Source of the DNA: Limisphaerales bacterium
GTDB lineage: Bacteria > Verrucomicrobiota > Verrucomicrobiia > Limisphaerales > UBA11358
Assembly: GCA_003133815.1 (NCBI GenBank)
Contig: PKZR01000435.1
Location: 1 to 5,888, forward strand
Direction of reading: 5' to 3'
Length of the DNA: 5,888 bases
The notes under the pieces were generated by a model. It was not told the origin of the DNA, ran no database searches, and saw only the letters and a list, made by a program, of their open reading frames with translations. Shown one piece after another: positions 5,325 through 5,888 of the stretch. Position numbers and translations under genes: made by a program. The first letter of the stretch is position 1; each line of letters opens with the position of its first letter.

Positions 5325-5888
5325 TTATTTCTGAAGACGTTTTGCCTCGGCCACGACCTCGTTTTCCAGATAGGCGCGGTATTCGCAGTTCGGCATCGCA
5401 ACGACAATCTTTTCAAGCTGCGCCAGCGAGACGAAACTTTGCCGGAACGCCGCCTCTTCGGGACAGCCGATCTTGATGCCCGCGCGTTTTTCAATTGTCT
5501 GCACATAGGCACTCGCCTCGTGCAGGCTGCTGCTGGTGCCGGCGTCGAGCCACGCAAACCCGCGCGCCAGACGCTGCACGCGTAACTGTCCGCGTTTGAG
5601 ATATTCCACGTTCACCGCCGTGATTTCCAGTTCGCCACGAGCCGAGGGCTGCAGATTCTTAGTTATGCCGACGACCGTGTTGTCAAAAATGTAGAGTCCC
5701 GGCACGGCGTAATTGCTTTTCGGAGACTTGGGCTTCTCCTCGATGGAAACCGCCTTGCCATGCGCATCAAATTCCACCACGCCATAGCGGTCCGGGTCAT
5801 TGACGTGATAACCAAAAATCGTCGCGCCGGATTTGAAATCGCCAAAGGCATGGGAAAACACGTCGCTGCCGTAAAAAATGTTGTCGCC
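5325..5888 (-). CDS. rmlA: Glucose-1-phosphate thymidylyltransferase, C-terminal part (start outside window)
   Basis: The frame is open at the right edge, so the 5' end is missing. The visible 187 residues begin with GDNIFYG, which in RmlA sits around residue 110, so the N-terminal nucleotide-binding signature is not in the window. The rest matches the family strongly: GATIFGYHVNDPDRYGVVEFD, IEEKPKSPKSNYAVPGLYIFD, ARGELEITAVN, the RGFAWLDAGTSSSLHEAS motif near the catalytic end and the C-terminal IGCPEEAAFRQSF. The enzyme makes dTDP-glucose from dTTP and glucose-1-phosphate, and in other bacteria it is feedback-inhibited by dTDP-rhamnose. The stop lies 3 bp before the next start codon, which places it first of the visible genes in a tight operon. 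An in-frame GTG at 5859-5861 is internal, not a start. Confidence 0.95.
   Translation of the reverse strand, partial: GDNIFYGSDVFSHAFGDFKSGATIFGYHVNDPDRYGVVEFDAHGKAVSIEEKPKSPKSNYAVPGLYIFDNTVVGITKNLQPSARGELEITAVNVEYLKRGQLRVQRLARGFAWLDAGTSSSLHEASAYVQTIEKRAGIKIGCPEEAAFRQSFVSLAQLEKIVVAMPNCEYRAYLENEVVAEAKRLQK

Noticed and set aside
5859..5861. GTG start for rmlA within the window
   Set aside because: The frame continues upstream into GDNIFYG, a conserved internal motif of RmlA, so the GTG is internal.

Overview
The window is about 57% GC by eye and reads like a piece of a Verrucomicrobia genome, most like the Pedosphaera/Limisphaerales group. This assignment is inferred from three things: a secreted protein with an autotransporter-associated beta-strand repeat and a C-terminal tail of the type I associate with that phylum, a secreted subtilase with an STN-like N-terminus, and heptamer-repeat intergenic DNA. 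No rRNA, tRNA, CRISPR array, transposase or phage gene was found.

Layout. (1) 2-1396 (+): the 3' part of a large low-complexity extracellular beta-strand protein, whose N-terminus lies outside the window. (2) 1397-1648: intergenic DNA with short hairpins and a CTCCT-ACGTC direct repeat. (3) 1649-1804 (+): a 51-residue, two-helix membrane protein. (4) 1815-1948: two face-to-face arrays of degenerate 7-bp repeats around an AT-richer core, lying exactly between two converging genes. The stop codon of the minus-strand gene is the first three bases of the right array. (5) 1946-3307 (-): an exported S8 (subtilisin-like) peptidase with an STN-like domain and a propeptide. (6) 3332-3350: a perfect hairpin after the next gene, probably a terminator. 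(7) 3352-5888 (-): a tight three-gene deoxysugar operon. In transcription order it holds rmlA (glucose-1-phosphate thymidylyltransferase, start outside the window), an SDR reductase like the plant and giant-virus NRS/ER (UNER) epimerase/reductases, and rmlB (dTDP-glucose 4,6-dehydratase).

How the genes work together. RmlA makes dTDP-glucose and RmlB dehydrates it to dTDP-4-keto-6-deoxyglucose. In the classical route RmlC (3,5-epimerase) and RmlD (4-reductase) then give dTDP-L-rhamnose. Here the reductase slot holds a protein that looks more like the bifunctional epimerase/reductases than like RmlD, and no rmlC is visible. A shortened three-enzyme rhamnose pathway is therefore a reasonable hypothesis. 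The reading with the most to follow up is this reductase together with the convergent heptamer arrays and the STN-subtilase architecture.
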